This document shows, in pieces, positions 8,435 through 17,490 of a DNA stretch of 64,000 nt (within the stretch, counting starts at the first letter, position 1; each line of letters starts with the position of its first letter). The notes under the pieces were generated by a model, which saw nothing but the letters and a program-made list of their open reading frames with translations, did not search any database and was not told the DNA's origin. A program made the translations under genes and the position numbers. Source of the DNA: DATAZK01 sp963731205 (GTDB lineage: Bacteria > Actinomycetota > Actinomycetes > Frankiales > Frankiaceae); NCBI GenBank assembly GCA_963731205.1, contig CAVSUJ010000001.1, positions 496,001 to 560,000 of the forward strand, read 5' to 3'.

Positions 8435-9511
8435 ATGGCCCTCGCCCCTGTGCCCCAACCGCTCCCCCAGCCGCCGACCCGGCTTCGCCTGAGTTCGCCC
8501 GAGCAGGTGCTGGCCGCGGTCCCCTATCTGCTCGGCTTCACGCCGTCGCGCTCGCTCGTCGTCCTCAGCCTGCGCGGCAAGCAGGTCGGCCTGACGATGC
8601 GGCTCGACCTCGACACGCCATCGGCAGAGCTGCGCAAGGTGGTGGTCAACCGGCTGCGCGCTGACCGGGCGAGCACCGCCATCCTCATCGTGTTCGATCC
8701 CGACGATCCACCGGATGCCCAAGGCACTCGCCGGACCCGGCCGGGTGAGCGTTTCGCCCGGCCGCTGATCCGCCTGCTATCGCGGGAAGGACTGGACGTG
8801 AAGGACGCCATGGGCGTCCGCAACGGTCGGTTCTGGTCCTACTTGTGCGAGGAGCCGAGCTGCTGCCCGCCGGGCGGCCGGATCCTGCCCGTCGCCGGCG
8901 CACCCGATCACACCCTGGTGGCCTCGACGTTCGTGGCGATGGGCACTGCCCCACTGGCGAGCCGGGAGGAGCTCAGCGCGTCGGTCGAGCCGGCCTCACC
9001 CGAGCGCCGTGCGGAGCTTGCTCCCGCGTTCGAGCGGGCACTCGGCGCCCCCGCCGCGTATCCGTTGCAGCGCTGGTGGGAAGCGGTGCTGCGCTACACC
9101 GAGGCGCCGCCGCGGCGCGCTCTGCCCGATGCGGAGATCGCCCACCTGATCGTCAGCCTGGGTGACGCCGGCATTCGTGATGAGGTCGTCAGCTGGACCG
9201 CAGGCGATGAGATCACCGGGGTCCTCGCGGTGTTGCGGGAGCTCGCCCCCTGCGCGCCGCCACCCTTCGATGCACAGGTGCTCGCAAGTCTGGCGTGGGC
9301 AGCGCTCAGCACGGGGGAAGGCGCGCTGGCCGCGGTCTGCCTCGAGCGTGCCCACGCGGTCGATCCGGCGCATGGTCTGGCCAACCTGCTCGGCGCCGCC
9401 CTCGAGAGCGGCGTGACCCCGCAGCAGCTGCGCGGGATCGCCACGGAGCTCTCGGCCGGGGTCAGGCTGCCGGAGGCCCCGAGTGACGTTCCGAGCCCGG
9501 ATGCACGCTGA
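8435..9511 (+). CDS. DUF4192 family protein
   Basis: 358 aa. The N-terminus (LSSPEQVLAAVPYLLGFTPSRSLVVLSL) is diagnostic of DUF4192, a cytoplasmic actinobacterial family of unknown function. A C-terminal half rich in Ala and Leu, with tetratricopeptide-like helices (LASLAWAALSTGEGALAAVCLERAHAVDP), fits the family. Its last 50 bases overlap the 3' end of the convergent HAD phosphatase gene. Confidence 0.85.
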   Translation: MALAPVPQPLPQPPTRLRLSSPEQVLAAVPYLLGFTPSRSLVVLSLRGKQVGLTMRLDLDTPSAELRKVVVNRLRADRASTAILIVFDPDDPPDAQGTRRTRPGERFARPLIRLLSREGLDVKDAMGVRNGRFWSYLCEEPSCCPPGGRILPVAGAPDHTLVASTFVAMGTAPLASREELSASVEPASPERRAELAPAFERALGAPAAYPLQRWWEAVLRYTEAPPRRALPDAEIAHLIVSLGDAGIRDEVVSWTAGDEITGVLAVLRELAPCAPPPFDAQVLASLAWAALSTGEGALAAVCLERAHAVDPAHGLANLLGAALESGVTPQQLRGIATELSAGVRLPEAPSDVPSPDAR

Positions 9512-10292
9512 GCTCGCTGAGCAGCTTCAGGTCGACGTCAAGCAGGCTGGAGCGTTGTACCGCGCGGGCGGGGAGCTGCTCGCCCGCGCTGGAGTCCGGG
9601 TCTTGCTTGTCTGCCGGAAAGGTCGGTACGTAGACGCACGCGCAGCCGGCGGCGATCGCGCTGTCCAGCCCAGCCCGGGCATCCTCCAGCACGACGCATC
9701 GGGCTGGCACCACCCCGAGCTCCTTCGCGGCTTTCAGATACGGCTCAGGGTCGGGTTTGCCGTGCGTCACCTCATCGCCCGCAACGCTCACCGCAAACCG
9801 GTCGGCGCCGACCCCGACCAGCGCCGCGTCAACGAGCTGGCGATAGGACGACGACACCAGCGCGAGCGGGACGTCGGCCGCCCTCAGCGCATCGAGCAGC
9901 TGCTCGGCGCCCGGCTGCAGCGGCACGCCCTCGGCAAAGAGGGCGGCCGTGTGGGCCATCAGCTCTTGTCCAGTGGTGTGCGGATCCGCTGCCCGCGCCT
10001 GAGGCGTGTCCAGCCCGTCCAGCAGCACGGCGATCGCCAGATCGAGCCGCTTGCCGATCATGCGCTCCTTCAGCTCCGGGGTGAAGGTGCCGCCGAGCGA
10101 TTCGGCCACCTTGTGCTCGGCGATGGTCCAGAGCGGCTCGGAATCGACCAGCAGGCCGTCGAGGTCGAAGAGCACGGCCGCAGGCGGCGCCGTCTCGTGA
10201 CGGCGCTGCCCCCGCCGCCGCAAGAGATCGAACAGACCGGCCGGGCCGGGCTGCGCCGGTCCTTCCCCGCCGGTCCAGGGCTTCGTGCTCAC
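9462..10292 (-). CDS. HAD-superfamily phosphatase (beta-phosphoglucomutase-like)
   Basis: 276 aa. HAD motif I is VLFDLDGLLVDSEP near residue 41, motif II is LALVSSS, and the motif III/IV region is GKPDPEPYLKAAKELGV...CVVLEDARAGLDSAIAAG. The cap between them is helical, as in subclass I enzymes. It removes phosphate from a small metabolite, which cannot be identified here. The GTG start is three bases beyond the metH stop, so the two are co-transcribed. The first 35 residues are an extra, poorly ordered stretch. The C-terminal tail overlaps the DUF4192 gene. Confidence 0.9.
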   Translation of the reverse strand: MSTKPWTGGEGPAQPGPAGLFDLLRRRGQRRHETAPPAAVLFDLDGLLVDSEPLWTIAEHKVAESLGGTFTPELKERMIGKRLDLAIAVLLDGLDTPQARAADPHTTGQELMAHTAALFAEGVPLQPGAEQLLDALRAADVPLALVSSSYRQLVDAALVGVGADRFAVSVAGDEVTHGKPDPEPYLKAAKELGVVPARCVVLEDARAGLDSAIAAGCACVYVPTFPADKQDPDSSAGEQLPARAVQRSSLLDVDLKLLSELSVHPGSERHSGPPAA

Positions 10293-10295
10293 TGC

Positions 10296-13200
10296 TCAGC
10301 GAGCGTTGAAATAGGTCGCTGCCGGGTGGTGCAGGATGATCGCGTCGGTCGACTGCTCCGGGTGAAGCTGCGACTCCTCCGAAAGCTCCACACCGATCCG
10401 GTCAGGCTTGAGCAGCTGCACGATCTTCGCCCGGTCCTCGAGGTTGGGGCAGGCGCCATAGCCGAGCGAGAAGCGCGCGCCGCGATACTCGACCTTCAGC
10501 AGCCCGGCGAGATCGGCCGGGTCGTCGGCGATGATGCCGAGCTCCTGGCGTACCCGGTAGTGCCAGTACTCCGCAAGCGCCTCGGCGAGCTGGACCGAGA
10601 GGCCGTGCAGCTCGAGGTAGTCGCGGTAGGAGTTGCTCTCGAAGAGCTCGGCTGTGGCACCGCTGATCTTGGGGCCCATGGTGACGACCTGGAAGCCGAC
10701 GACATCGGTCTCCCCGGATTCCTCGGGCCGGAAGAAGTCGGCGAGGCAGAGCCGGCGATCGCGCCGCTGGCGCGGGAAGGTGAAGCGGGTGAGCTCGTTT
10801 CCGTTCTCACCGAGCACGATGAGGTCGTCGTCCTTGCTGACGGCGCGGAAATAGCCGTAGACGACACCAGCCTCCAGCAGCTGCTCGGCCTGCAGCCGTT
10901 CGAGCCAGGCGCGCAGACGCGGCCGGCCCTCGGTCTCCACCAGCTCTTCATACGACGGGCCATCACTTCCCCGGGCGGCCCGAAGGCCCCATTGCCCGAG
11001 GAAGGTCGCGCGCTCGTCGAGGTAGGACGCGTAGTCGGCGAGCTGGATGCCGCGCACGACCCGGTCGCCCCAGAAGGGCGGGGTCGGAATCGGGACGTCG
11101 GTCGCGACATCGGAGCGCCCGCCCTCGACCGGCTCCAGCTCGACCTTCTTGGTACGCGGCCGGGTTCGGGCCTTGGGCAGCAGCGCTTCGGCCGGCTCGC
11201 GTCCGGTCTTCACCGCCATGACGGTGTCCATCAGCCGAAGCCCCTCGAACGCGTCGCGGGCGTAGCGCACGGTGCCGTCGTAGACCTCGCTGAGATCTTC
11301 CTCGACGTAGGCGCGAGTGAGCGCCGCTCCGCCGAGCAGGACCGGGAAGCGCTCGGCAACCCCGCGGACGTTCATCTCCTCGAGGTTTTCCTTCATGATC
11401 ACGGTGCTCTTGACCAGCAGCCCGCTCATCCCGACGGCGTGGGCCTTGTGCTCGAGCGCCGCCTCGATGATGGTCGCGACCGGCTGCTTGATGCCGAGGT
11501 TGATGACCGAATAGCCGTTGTTCGACAGGATGATGTCGACCAGGTTCTTGCCGATGTCGTGGACATCGCCCTTGACGGTCGCGAGCACGATCGTGCCCTT
11601 GCCCTCACCGTCGTCGGACTTTTCCATGTGCGGCTCGAGGTAGGCGACCGCGGTCTTCATCACCTCGGCCGACTGCAGGACGAACGGAAGCTGCATCTGC
11701 CCGGAGCCGAAGAGCTCGCCGACCGTTTTCATCCCGGAGAGCAAGGTGTCGTTGACGATCTCCAGCGCCGGGCGGGTGGCCAGGGCCTCGTCGAGGTCGG
11801 CTTCGAGGCCCGTGCGCTCGCCGTCGACGATCCGCCGCTCGAGCCGCTCCGAGAGCGGCAGCGCGGCCAGCTCCTGGGCCCGGGTCTCCTTCGTGTCGCC
11901 GTTGCTCGTGATACCGGAGAACAGATCGAGGAAATGGGTCAGCGGGTCGTAGTCGGGACGCCGCCGGTCGTAGATCAGATCGAGCGCACACTCGCGCTGG
12001 TCGTCCGGAATCCGCGAGATCGGCAGGATCTTCGACGCGTGAACGATCGCCGAGTCCAGTCCGGCACGGGCGCACTCGGCAAGGAAGACGCTGTTGAGCA
12101 CCACCCGCGAGACCGGCGAGAGGCCGAACGAGATGTTCGACAATCCCAGGATGGTCTGCACGCCCGGGCGGCGGCGCTTGAGCTCACGGATCGCCTCGAT
12201 GGTCGCCGCGCCGTCGCCGCGGGACTCCTCCTGCCCGGTGCCGAGCGTGAAAGTCAGGCAGTCGACGAGGATGTCGCCCTCGGGGATTCCCCACTCGCTG
12301 CCGAGGGTGTCGATGAGGCGCTCGGCGACGGCGACCTTGTGCTCCGCCGTCCGCGCCTGGCCGGTCTCGTCGATGCAGAGCGCGACGACGGCAGCGCCGT
12401 GCTCGGTGATGATCGGGAGGACCCTGGCCCAGCGCGAGTCGGGACCGTCGCCGTCCTCGAAGTTGACGCTGTTGACGATGCATCGCCCGCCGAGATTCTC
12501 CAGGCCGGCTTCGATGACGGCCGGCTCGGTCGAGTCGAGCATCACGGGAAGGGTGCTCGCGGTGGCGTAGCGCGAGGAGACCTCGTGCATGTCGATGGCG
12601 CCGTCACGGCCGACGTAGTCCACGCAGAGGTCCAGGACGTGGGCGCCGTCGCGGGTCGCGTCACGGGCCATCTCGACGACGTCGTGCCAGCGCGCCTCGA
12701 GCATTGCCTCACGAAAAGCCTTGCTGCCATTGGTGTTGGTGCGCTCGCCGACCATCAACACCGACGAGTCCTGGCGGAACGGGACGGCCGCGTAGAGCGA
12801 GGAGCACGACGGCTCGGTGTGACTCTTGCGCGGAGCCAGCTCGCGTCCGCCCACCCGCTCGACGACCTGACGAAGGTGCTCGGGTGTGGTGCCGCAGCAT
12901 CCGCCGACCAGGCTGATGCGGTAGTCGCGGGTGAAGGTGTCGTGGGCGTCGGCCAACTGTTCGGGTGTGAGCGGGTAGCTCGCGCCGTTCGCGCCGAGGA
13001 CGGGAAGGCCGGCGTTGGGCATGCACGTGAGCCCGACCCGGGCGTGGCGCGAGAGGTGGCGAAGATGTTCGCTCATCTCCGCCGGGCCGGTGGCGCAATT
13101 CAGCCCGATCGCGTCGATGCCGAGCGGCTCGAGGGCGGTGAGCGCGGCGCCGATCTCGGTGCCGAGCAGCATCGTGCCGGTGGTCTCGATGGTCACCTGG

Positions 13201-13757
13201 GCGAAGAGCGGGAGCTTGCGGCCGGCCGCCTTGAACGCCCGGCGGGCACCGATGAGAGCAGCCTTCGCCTGCAGCAGGTCCTGCGCCGTCTCGATCAGGA
13301 CGCAGTCAGCGCCACCGGCAATGAGCCCGGCGACCTCGGCCTGGTAGGCATCACGCAGGGATGCGAACGGGGCGTGGCCGAGGGTCGGCAGCTTGGTGCC
13401 GGGGCCGACGCTGCCGATGACCCAGCGCGGACGATCCGGCGTCGCCCAGCCGTTCGCGACCTCACGGGCGATGCGCGCACCCGCCTCGGAGAGTTCGAAG
13501 ATGCGGTCTTCGATGCCGTACTCGGCGAGGTTGGCGAGGTTGGCGCCGAACGTGTTGGTCTCGACCAGATCGCAGCCGACGGCGAAATACGCGTCGTGCA
13601 CGCCGGCGACGACGTCGGGGCGCGTCGCATTGAGGACCTCGTTGCAGCCCTCGTGACCCTGGAAGTCATCGAGCGTGAGATCGGCCGCCTGGAGCATCGT
13701 GCCCATCGCACCATCGGCGACGAGAACGCGCTGCGACAGGGCGGTGAGGAGCTCCAT
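10296..13757 (-). CDS. metH: MetH, cobalamin-dependent methionine synthase
   Basis: 1153 aa, full length. It transfers a methyl group from methyl-tetrahydrofolate to homocysteine via cobalamin. Domains in order: homocysteine-binding barrel with the zinc cysteines in VGGCCGTTPEHL near residue 287; pterin-binding barrel (VMVGERTNTNGSKAF, about 330-600); B12 cap and B12-binding domain with the axial-histidine motif DVHDIGKN near residue 732; and a C-terminal AdoMet activation domain (about 880-1150). The ATG start is seven bases after a TACTCT -10 box. I see no B12 or SAM riboswitch in the short leader. Confidence 0.97.
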   Translation of the reverse strand: MELLTALSQRVLVADGAMGTMLQAADLTLDDFQGHEGCNEVLNATRPDVVAGVHDAYFAVGCDLVETNTFGANLANLAEYGIEDRIFELSEAGARIAREVANGWATPDRPRWVIGSVGPGTKLPTLGHAPFASLRDAYQAEVAGLIAGGADCVLIETAQDLLQAKAALIGARRAFKAAGRKLPLFAQVTIETTGTMLLGTEIGAALTALEPLGIDAIGLNCATGPAEMSEHLRHLSRHARVGLTCMPNAGLPVLGANGASYPLTPEQLADAHDTFTRDYRISLVGGCCGTTPEHLRQVVERVGGRELAPRKSHTEPSCSSLYAAVPFRQDSSVLMVGERTNTNGSKAFREAMLEARWHDVVEMARDATRDGAHVLDLCVDYVGRDGAIDMHEVSSRYATASTLPVMLDSTEPAVIEAGLENLGGRCIVNSVNFEDGDGPDSRWARVLPIITEHGAAVVALCIDETGQARTAEHKVAVAERLIDTLGSEWGIPEGDILVDCLTFTLGTGQEESRGDGAATIEAIRELKRRRPGVQTILGLSNISFGLSPVSRVVLNSVFLAECARAGLDSAIVHASKILPISRIPDDQRECALDLIYDRRRPDYDPLTHFLDLFSGITSNGDTKETRAQELAALPLSERLERRIVDGERTGLEADLDEALATRPALEIVNDTLLSGMKTVGELFGSGQMQLPFVLQSAEVMKTAVAYLEPHMEKSDDGEGKGTIVLATVKGDVHDIGKNLVDIILSNNGYSVINLGIKQPVATIIEAALEHKAHAVGMSGLLVKSTVIMKENLEEMNVRGVAERFPVLLGGAALTRAYVEEDLSEVYDGTVRYARDAFEGLRLMDTVMAVKTGREPAEALLPKARTRPRTKKVELEPVEGGRSDVATDVPIPTPPFWGDRVVRGIQLADYASYLDERATFLGQWGLRAARGSDGPSYEELVETEGRPRLRAWLERLQAEQLLEAGVVYGYFRAVSKDDDLIVLGENGNELTRFTFPRQRRDRRLCLADFFRPEESGETDVVGFQVVTMGPKISGATAELFESNSYRDYLELHGLSVQLAEALAEYWHYRVRQELGIIADDPADLAGLLKVEYRGARFSLGYGACPNLEDRAKIVQLLKPDRIGVELSEESQLHPEQSTDAIILHHPAATYFNAR

Positions 13758-13764
13758 GTCTTCC

Positions 13765-13770
13765 AGAGTA
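13765..13770 (-). promoter_or_regulatory. -10 box TACTCT of metH
   Basis: TACTCT on the minus strand ends seven bases before the metH ATG. The intervening GGAAG is too close to the hexamer to lie in a conventional leader. A leaderless transcript is likely. Confidence 0.4.
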
Positions 13771-13921
13771 TCGGGGCCGTCCAGCTGACCTGCGGATTTA
13801 AATCACACCGGCCGCGGCCTGCGTTACCTGATCAACGGTTGGGGAGTTAGGCGTCAACGACGGGGCTACGCAGGCTGACGAACCCTGCGAATCCCACGAA
13901 CGAGGACAGGGGCACTGGAAC

Positions 13922-14380
13922 ATGGCAGGCGGCTACACCACCATCCTGGTCGGTACCGATGGTTCTCCCAGCTCCTACGTCGCCGTGGAGAGGGCCGCCC
14001 AGGTCGCGGCCGGATCCGGGGCACGCCTCGTTGTCGTCTGCGCGTTCCATCCCATGAACAAGCGCGAGGAAGTGAGGGCGGCTGAGCAGCTGGGCCACGA
14101 TTCGTACAAGGTGCACGGCTCCAACCCGGCTGACACCGTCCTGAATGAAGCCCACGAGCGGGCGCGCGCTGCGGGCGCCGACGAGGTCGAGGTCATGCCG
14201 GTCGACGGCGATCCAGTCGATGTGCTGTTGAAGACCGCCGCTGATGTCGAGGCCAACCTGATCGTGGTCGGCAATCGCGGCCTGAACAGCCTCGCCGGCC
14301 GCCTGCTCGGTTCTGTACCGGCAAACATCAGCCACCGGGCTACCTGCGACGTGCTGATCGCCTACACCGTCCATCGCTGA
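13922..14380 (+). CDS. Universal stress protein, UspA family
   Basis: 152 aa, single domain. The N-terminal strand TILVGTDGSPSS and the nucleotide motif NRGLNSLAGRLLGSVPANISHRATCDVLIA (G-2x-G-9x-G-S) show an ATP-binding UspA protein. It is a cytoplasmic stress or energy-state sensor. The ATG follows a GAGGACAGGGG stretch. It is divergent from metH, and a strong hairpin follows the stop codon. Confidence 0.93.
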   Translation: MAGGYTTILVGTDGSPSSYVAVERAAQVAAGSGARLVVVCAFHPMNKREEVRAAEQLGHDSYKVHGSNPADTVLNEAHERARAAGADEVEVMPVDGDPVDVLLKTAADVEANLIVVGNRGLNSLAGRLLGSVPANISHRATCDVLIAYTVHR

Positions 14381-14388
14381 CACCGCGT

Positions 14389-14411
14389 CGGCGGTCCCGG
14401 CCGGGCCGCCG
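14389..14411 (+). terminator. GC-rich hairpin after the UspA gene
   Basis: CGGCGG, CCCGG, CCGGG and CCGCCG pair into an almost perfect stem with one bulged T, starting nine bases after the stop codon. There is no T-run, which is usual for high-GC actinomycete terminators. Function is inferred from position. Confidence 0.45.
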
Positions 14412-14534
14412 CCGTCATCGCGCTCGCCCGCTTCCCCCAGCCCCGGGCGCGAACGACGTAACGTTTGGGCTGCCTGCCCCGGTTGAGCGGCCCGGGTACG
14501 ACCCGGCTGCCGAGGCGGCAGGGGGAAGGCGGCC

Positions 14535-15380
14535 ATGATCGAGTTTTCGGATGTCGGCGAGTTGCGCAGGCCCGTGCTGGTAGCTGCCTTCGAGGGTTGG
14601 AACGATGCCGCCGATGCGGCGACGGCAGCTGTCGAACACCTGGAAGAGGTCTTCCACGCTCACACGGTGGGCGTCATCGACCCCGACGACTACTACGACT
14701 TTCAGGTCAACCGGCCCAGCGTGTCGCTGGTCGAGGGCCGCACCCGCCGCATCGAATGGCCGACCACCCGCCTGTCCGTCGCCCGCCTTCCCGATGCCGG
14801 TCGCGATCTCGTCGTACTGCGGGGCCTGGAGCCCAACATGCGCTGGCGCGGCTTCTGCGAGGAGCTCATCGAGGGCGCCCACGCGCTGGACATCGATCTC
14901 GTGGCGACGCTCGGTGCCCTGCTCGCCGACACCCCGCACACCCGCCCGGTGCCCGTCAGCGGCACGGCGAGTGATGCCGCGACGGCCGCGGAGATGAACG
15001 TCGAGGCTTCGCGGTACGAGGGTCCGACCGGCATCGTCGGCGTCTTCGGGGAGGCGTGCCAGACCGCCGGCTTGTCTGCCGTGTCGTTCTGGGCCGCCGT
15101 TCCGCATTACGTCGCACAGCCGCCCTGTCCCAAAGCCACGCTTGCCCTGCTGCGCCGGGTCGAGGACCTGCTCGACACCGCCGTGCCGCTACTTGACCTG
15201 GTCGAACGTTCACGCGCCTGGGAGCGGCAGGTCGACGAGCTCGCCGCGGGCGACGCCGACGTCGCCGAGTACGTGCGTTCCCTCGAGCAGCGCGAGCCGG
15301 AGACCGAGCTTCCGGAAGCCAGCGGCGACGCGATCGCGCTGGAATTCGAGCGTTACCTGCGCCGCCGCCGCAGCGACTGA
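14535..15380 (+). CDS. PAC2 family protein
   Basis: 281 aa. VLVAAFEGWNDAADAATAAVEHL, DYYDFQVNRPSV and GLEPNMRWRGFCEELIEGA are the standard landmarks of the actinobacterial PAC2 (proteasome assembly chaperone 2-like) family. By homology it may chaperone protein assemblies. The link to the proteasome is suggestive only, since PAC2 proteins are also widespread in bacteria lacking one. A GGGGGAAGG ribosome site precedes the ATG, and TAACGT about 70 bases upstream is a candidate -10. It is convergent with mshC. Confidence 0.9.
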   Translation: MIEFSDVGELRRPVLVAAFEGWNDAADAATAAVEHLEEVFHAHTVGVIDPDDYYDFQVNRPSVSLVEGRTRRIEWPTTRLSVARLPDAGRDLVVLRGLEPNMRWRGFCEELIEGAHALDIDLVATLGALLADTPHTRPVPVSGTASDAATAAEMNVEASRYEGPTGIVGVFGEACQTAGLSAVSFWAAVPHYVAQPPCPKATLALLRRVEDLLDTAVPLLDLVERSRAWERQVDELAAGDADVAEYVRSLEQREPETELPEASGDAIALEFERYLRRRRSD

Positions 15381-15411
15381 CGCCTGGCGACCGGCCGCCG
15401 GGCCGCAGAGG

Positions 15412-16638
15412 TCAGAGGGCGATGCCGAGCAGCGCGTCGACGGCGGCACGGACGAGCGCCGGCGCTTCGGGGTCGGCGGTGTCACCGGCGAGAGCGCCAT
15501 CGGCCCACGCGTCGATGGCGGCCAAGGCCATCGGGGCGTCCAGATCCTCAGCGAGGCAGGTGCGCAGGCGGGCGAGCAGGTTGATGCCGTCGGGTCCGCC
15601 GGGACTGGCGGCAGCGGCGCGCCAGCGGGCGAGGCGGGCGATCGCGTCGTCGAGCGTCTCCCCCTTCCACTCCCAGTCGGCGCGGTAATGGTGGGACAGC
15701 AACGCCAGCCGGATGGCCATCGGATCGACGCCGTCGCCGCGCAGCACCGAGACGAAGACCAGGTTGCCCAGCGACTTCGACATCTTCGAGCCCTTGTACG
15801 CGAGCATCCCGGAGTGCACGTAGCTGCCGGCGAAAGGCCAGCGTCCGGAGACGGCCGCCACGTGGGCGGCGCTGCACTCGTGGTGCGGAAACGCCAGGTC
15901 GCTGCCGCCGCCCTGGATGTCGATCTCGGCGCCGAGATGTTCCAGCGCGATAGCCGCGCATTCGACGTGCCAGCCGGGACGCCCGGGGCCGAAAGGCGCT
16001 TCCCACGACGGCTCGTCAGGACGCTCGGCGCGCCACAGCACGGGATCCAGCGGGTCACGCTTGCCCGGCCGGTCAGGATCTCCCCCGCGCTCGCCGAACA
16101 GCGTGAGCATCTGCTGGCGCGCCAGCCCTGCGACGGCGCCGAAGTGCGGCGAGGTCTCGACGGCGAAGTAGATGTCGCCGTCGAGCACGTACGCGTTGCC
16201 GTCGGCGAGCAGCTTCTCGATCACCGGGATGATCAGCGGGATCGCCTCGACCGCGCCGATGTAGGCCTGCGGCGCCAGCACCCGCAGCGCGGTCATGTCC
16301 TGGCGGAAGCGCTCCGTCTCGGTCTCGGCGAGCTCCACCCAGTCGACCCCGTCGCGGGCAGCGCGCTCGAGCAGCGGCTCGTCGACGTCGGTGACGTTCT
16401 GCACGTAGCTGACCTCGACGCCCGAATCCAGGAGCACCCGCTGCGCCAGGTCGAAGCTCACGTAGGTCAACGCGTGGCCCATGTGGGTCGCGTCGTACGG
16501 CGTGATCCCGCACACGTAGATGCGCGCCAGCGGGCCGGGCGCCACGGGATGGACGCTCTCGCTGGCCGTGTCATACAGCCGCAGCGGCTCACCTCGGCCC
16601 GGCAGGCGGGGAGGCGGGGTCGCTGACCAGGCTCGCAC
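15412..16638 (-). CDS. mshC: MshC, mycothiol cysteine ligase
   Basis: 408 aa. It joins cysteine to glucosaminyl-inositol with ATP in mycothiol synthesis. The enzyme derives from cysteinyl-tRNA synthetase: zinc and nucleotide motif YVCGITPYDATHMGHA at the N-terminus, a further zinc-ligand region (WHVECAAIALEHLG, FPHHECSAAH), and the class I signature SKMSKS near residue 285. The RAWSATPPPRLPG start is typical of the family, and the protein is shorter than a CysRS because the anticodon domain is missing. The GTG start is seven bases after a TAATGT -10 box. The SCO1664-like and phosphatase genes lie upstream on the same strand. Confidence 0.96.
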   Translation of the reverse strand: MRAWSATPPPRLPGRGEPLRLYDTASESVHPVAPGPLARIYVCGITPYDATHMGHALTYVSFDLAQRVLLDSGVEVSYVQNVTDVDEPLLERAARDGVDWVELAETETERFRQDMTALRVLAPQAYIGAVEAIPLIIPVIEKLLADGNAYVLDGDIYFAVETSPHFGAVAGLARQQMLTLFGERGGDPDRPGKRDPLDPVLWRAERPDEPSWEAPFGPGRPGWHVECAAIALEHLGAEIDIQGGGSDLAFPHHECSAAHVAAVSGRWPFAGSYVHSGMLAYKGSKMSKSLGNLVFVSVLRGDGVDPMAIRLALLSHHYRADWEWKGETLDDAIARLARWRAAAASPGGPDGINLLARLRTCLAEDLDAPMALAAIDAWADGALAGDTADPEAPALVRAAVDALLGIAL

Positions 16639-16645
16639 TCCCCCG

Positions 16646-16651
16646 ACATTA
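16646..16651 (-). promoter_or_regulatory. -10 box TAATGT of mshC, likely leaderless
   Basis: TAATGT on the minus strand ends seven bases before the GTG of mshC, with no room for a ribosome site of normal spacing. Confidence 0.45.
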
Positions 16652-16674
16652 GCGGGGCGGGCGATCAGACGCCG

Positions 16675-17439
16675 TTAGAAGGGCGGCCAGGGAATCGCGG
16701 GCCAGTCGCCGCTGGGCGACGGGAAGACGCCGGTGCGCAGCAGCCGATCGATCCGCCGGTGTGTAGCGGTGACCTCACGCGTGGTCAGCAGCCCGTAGAG
16801 GCGCTCGTCCAGTTCGGCGTCGAAACGCAGCTTTTCCAGCACCTCGCGCTCGGACTGCGACAGCTTGCGACCCCGCCAGCCCCACAGCAAGGTGCGCAGC
16901 TTGTCCTCGCAGTGGAACGCGATGCCGTGGTCGATGCCGAAGATGTGGGCACCGCCGCCGACGGGCAGAAGATGCCCGCCCTTGCGGTCGGCGTTGTTGA
17001 TCACTGCGTCGAACAATGCCATGCGCCGCAGCTGCGGCCGTTCGCTGCGCACCAGCCGCTCCAGATCGACCGTCTCGTCGATGTCGATCCACAGCTGCAC
17101 CATCCCGGTGCCGAACGGGCCGTCGCGCATGACGGTGGGCGGCACGATGTCCCAGCCGCTCGCCTCCGACACCTCATACGCCGCCAGCTCTCGGCCGGCC
17201 AGGGAGCCGTCAGGGAAGTCCCACAGCGGACGCTCGCCCCGAATCGGCTTGTAGACGCATTGGGCGATCGCCCCGTCAGAACCGCCGGTGCTGATCGTGC
17301 AGAACAGCGTTGCATTGCTGGCGTCGACCATGCGGCCCTCGACGTCGATCTCGCCTTCGCGCAGCAGTGCGAGAGCCGCCTGGCGGTCGGCCGGACCGGG
17401 TGCCTGGGGCTCGTCCTGGGAATTGGCCGCTTCGGTCAT
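16675..17439 (-). CDS. SCO1664 family protein
   Basis: 254 aa. It resembles the actinobacterial SCO1664 family, which has a kinase-like fold related to phosphatidylinositol 3/4-kinases. Visible landmarks are VYKPIRGERPLWDFPDGSLAGRE (nucleotide-binding Lys region), FDAVINNADRKGGHLLP (catalytic-loop-like NNADRK) and IFGIDHGIAFH (D-H-G metal-binding-like). The substrate is unknown. It lies between mshC and the histidine phosphatase, the usual neighbourhood for this family. The DUF3090 gene that I recall commonly sitting next to it is not here. Confidence 0.85.
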   Translation of the reverse strand: MTEAANSQDEPQAPGPADRQAALALLREGEIDVEGRMVDASNATLFCTISTGGSDGAIAQCVYKPIRGERPLWDFPDGSLAGRELAAYEVSEASGWDIVPPTVMRDGPFGTGMVQLWIDIDETVDLERLVRSERPQLRRMALFDAVINNADRKGGHLLPVGGGAHIFGIDHGIAFHCEDKLRTLLWGWRGRKLSQSEREVLEKLRFDAELDERLYGLLTTREVTATHRRIDRLLRTGVFPSPSGDWPAIPWPPF

Positions 17440-17490
17440 GACACCTTGAAAGTACGTGGCGAGGATGACCAGCGCATGACGGTTTCGCGC

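Noticed and set aside
9483..13850. 1455-codon plus-strand open frame
   Set aside because: It lies opposite metH and the HAD gene; long antisense frames are common in high-GC DNA, and both sense genes have clear motifs.
13758..13921. Possible B12 or SAM riboswitch before metH
   Set aside because: No B12 box or other conserved block is present, and a -10 box lies only seven bases from the start codon.
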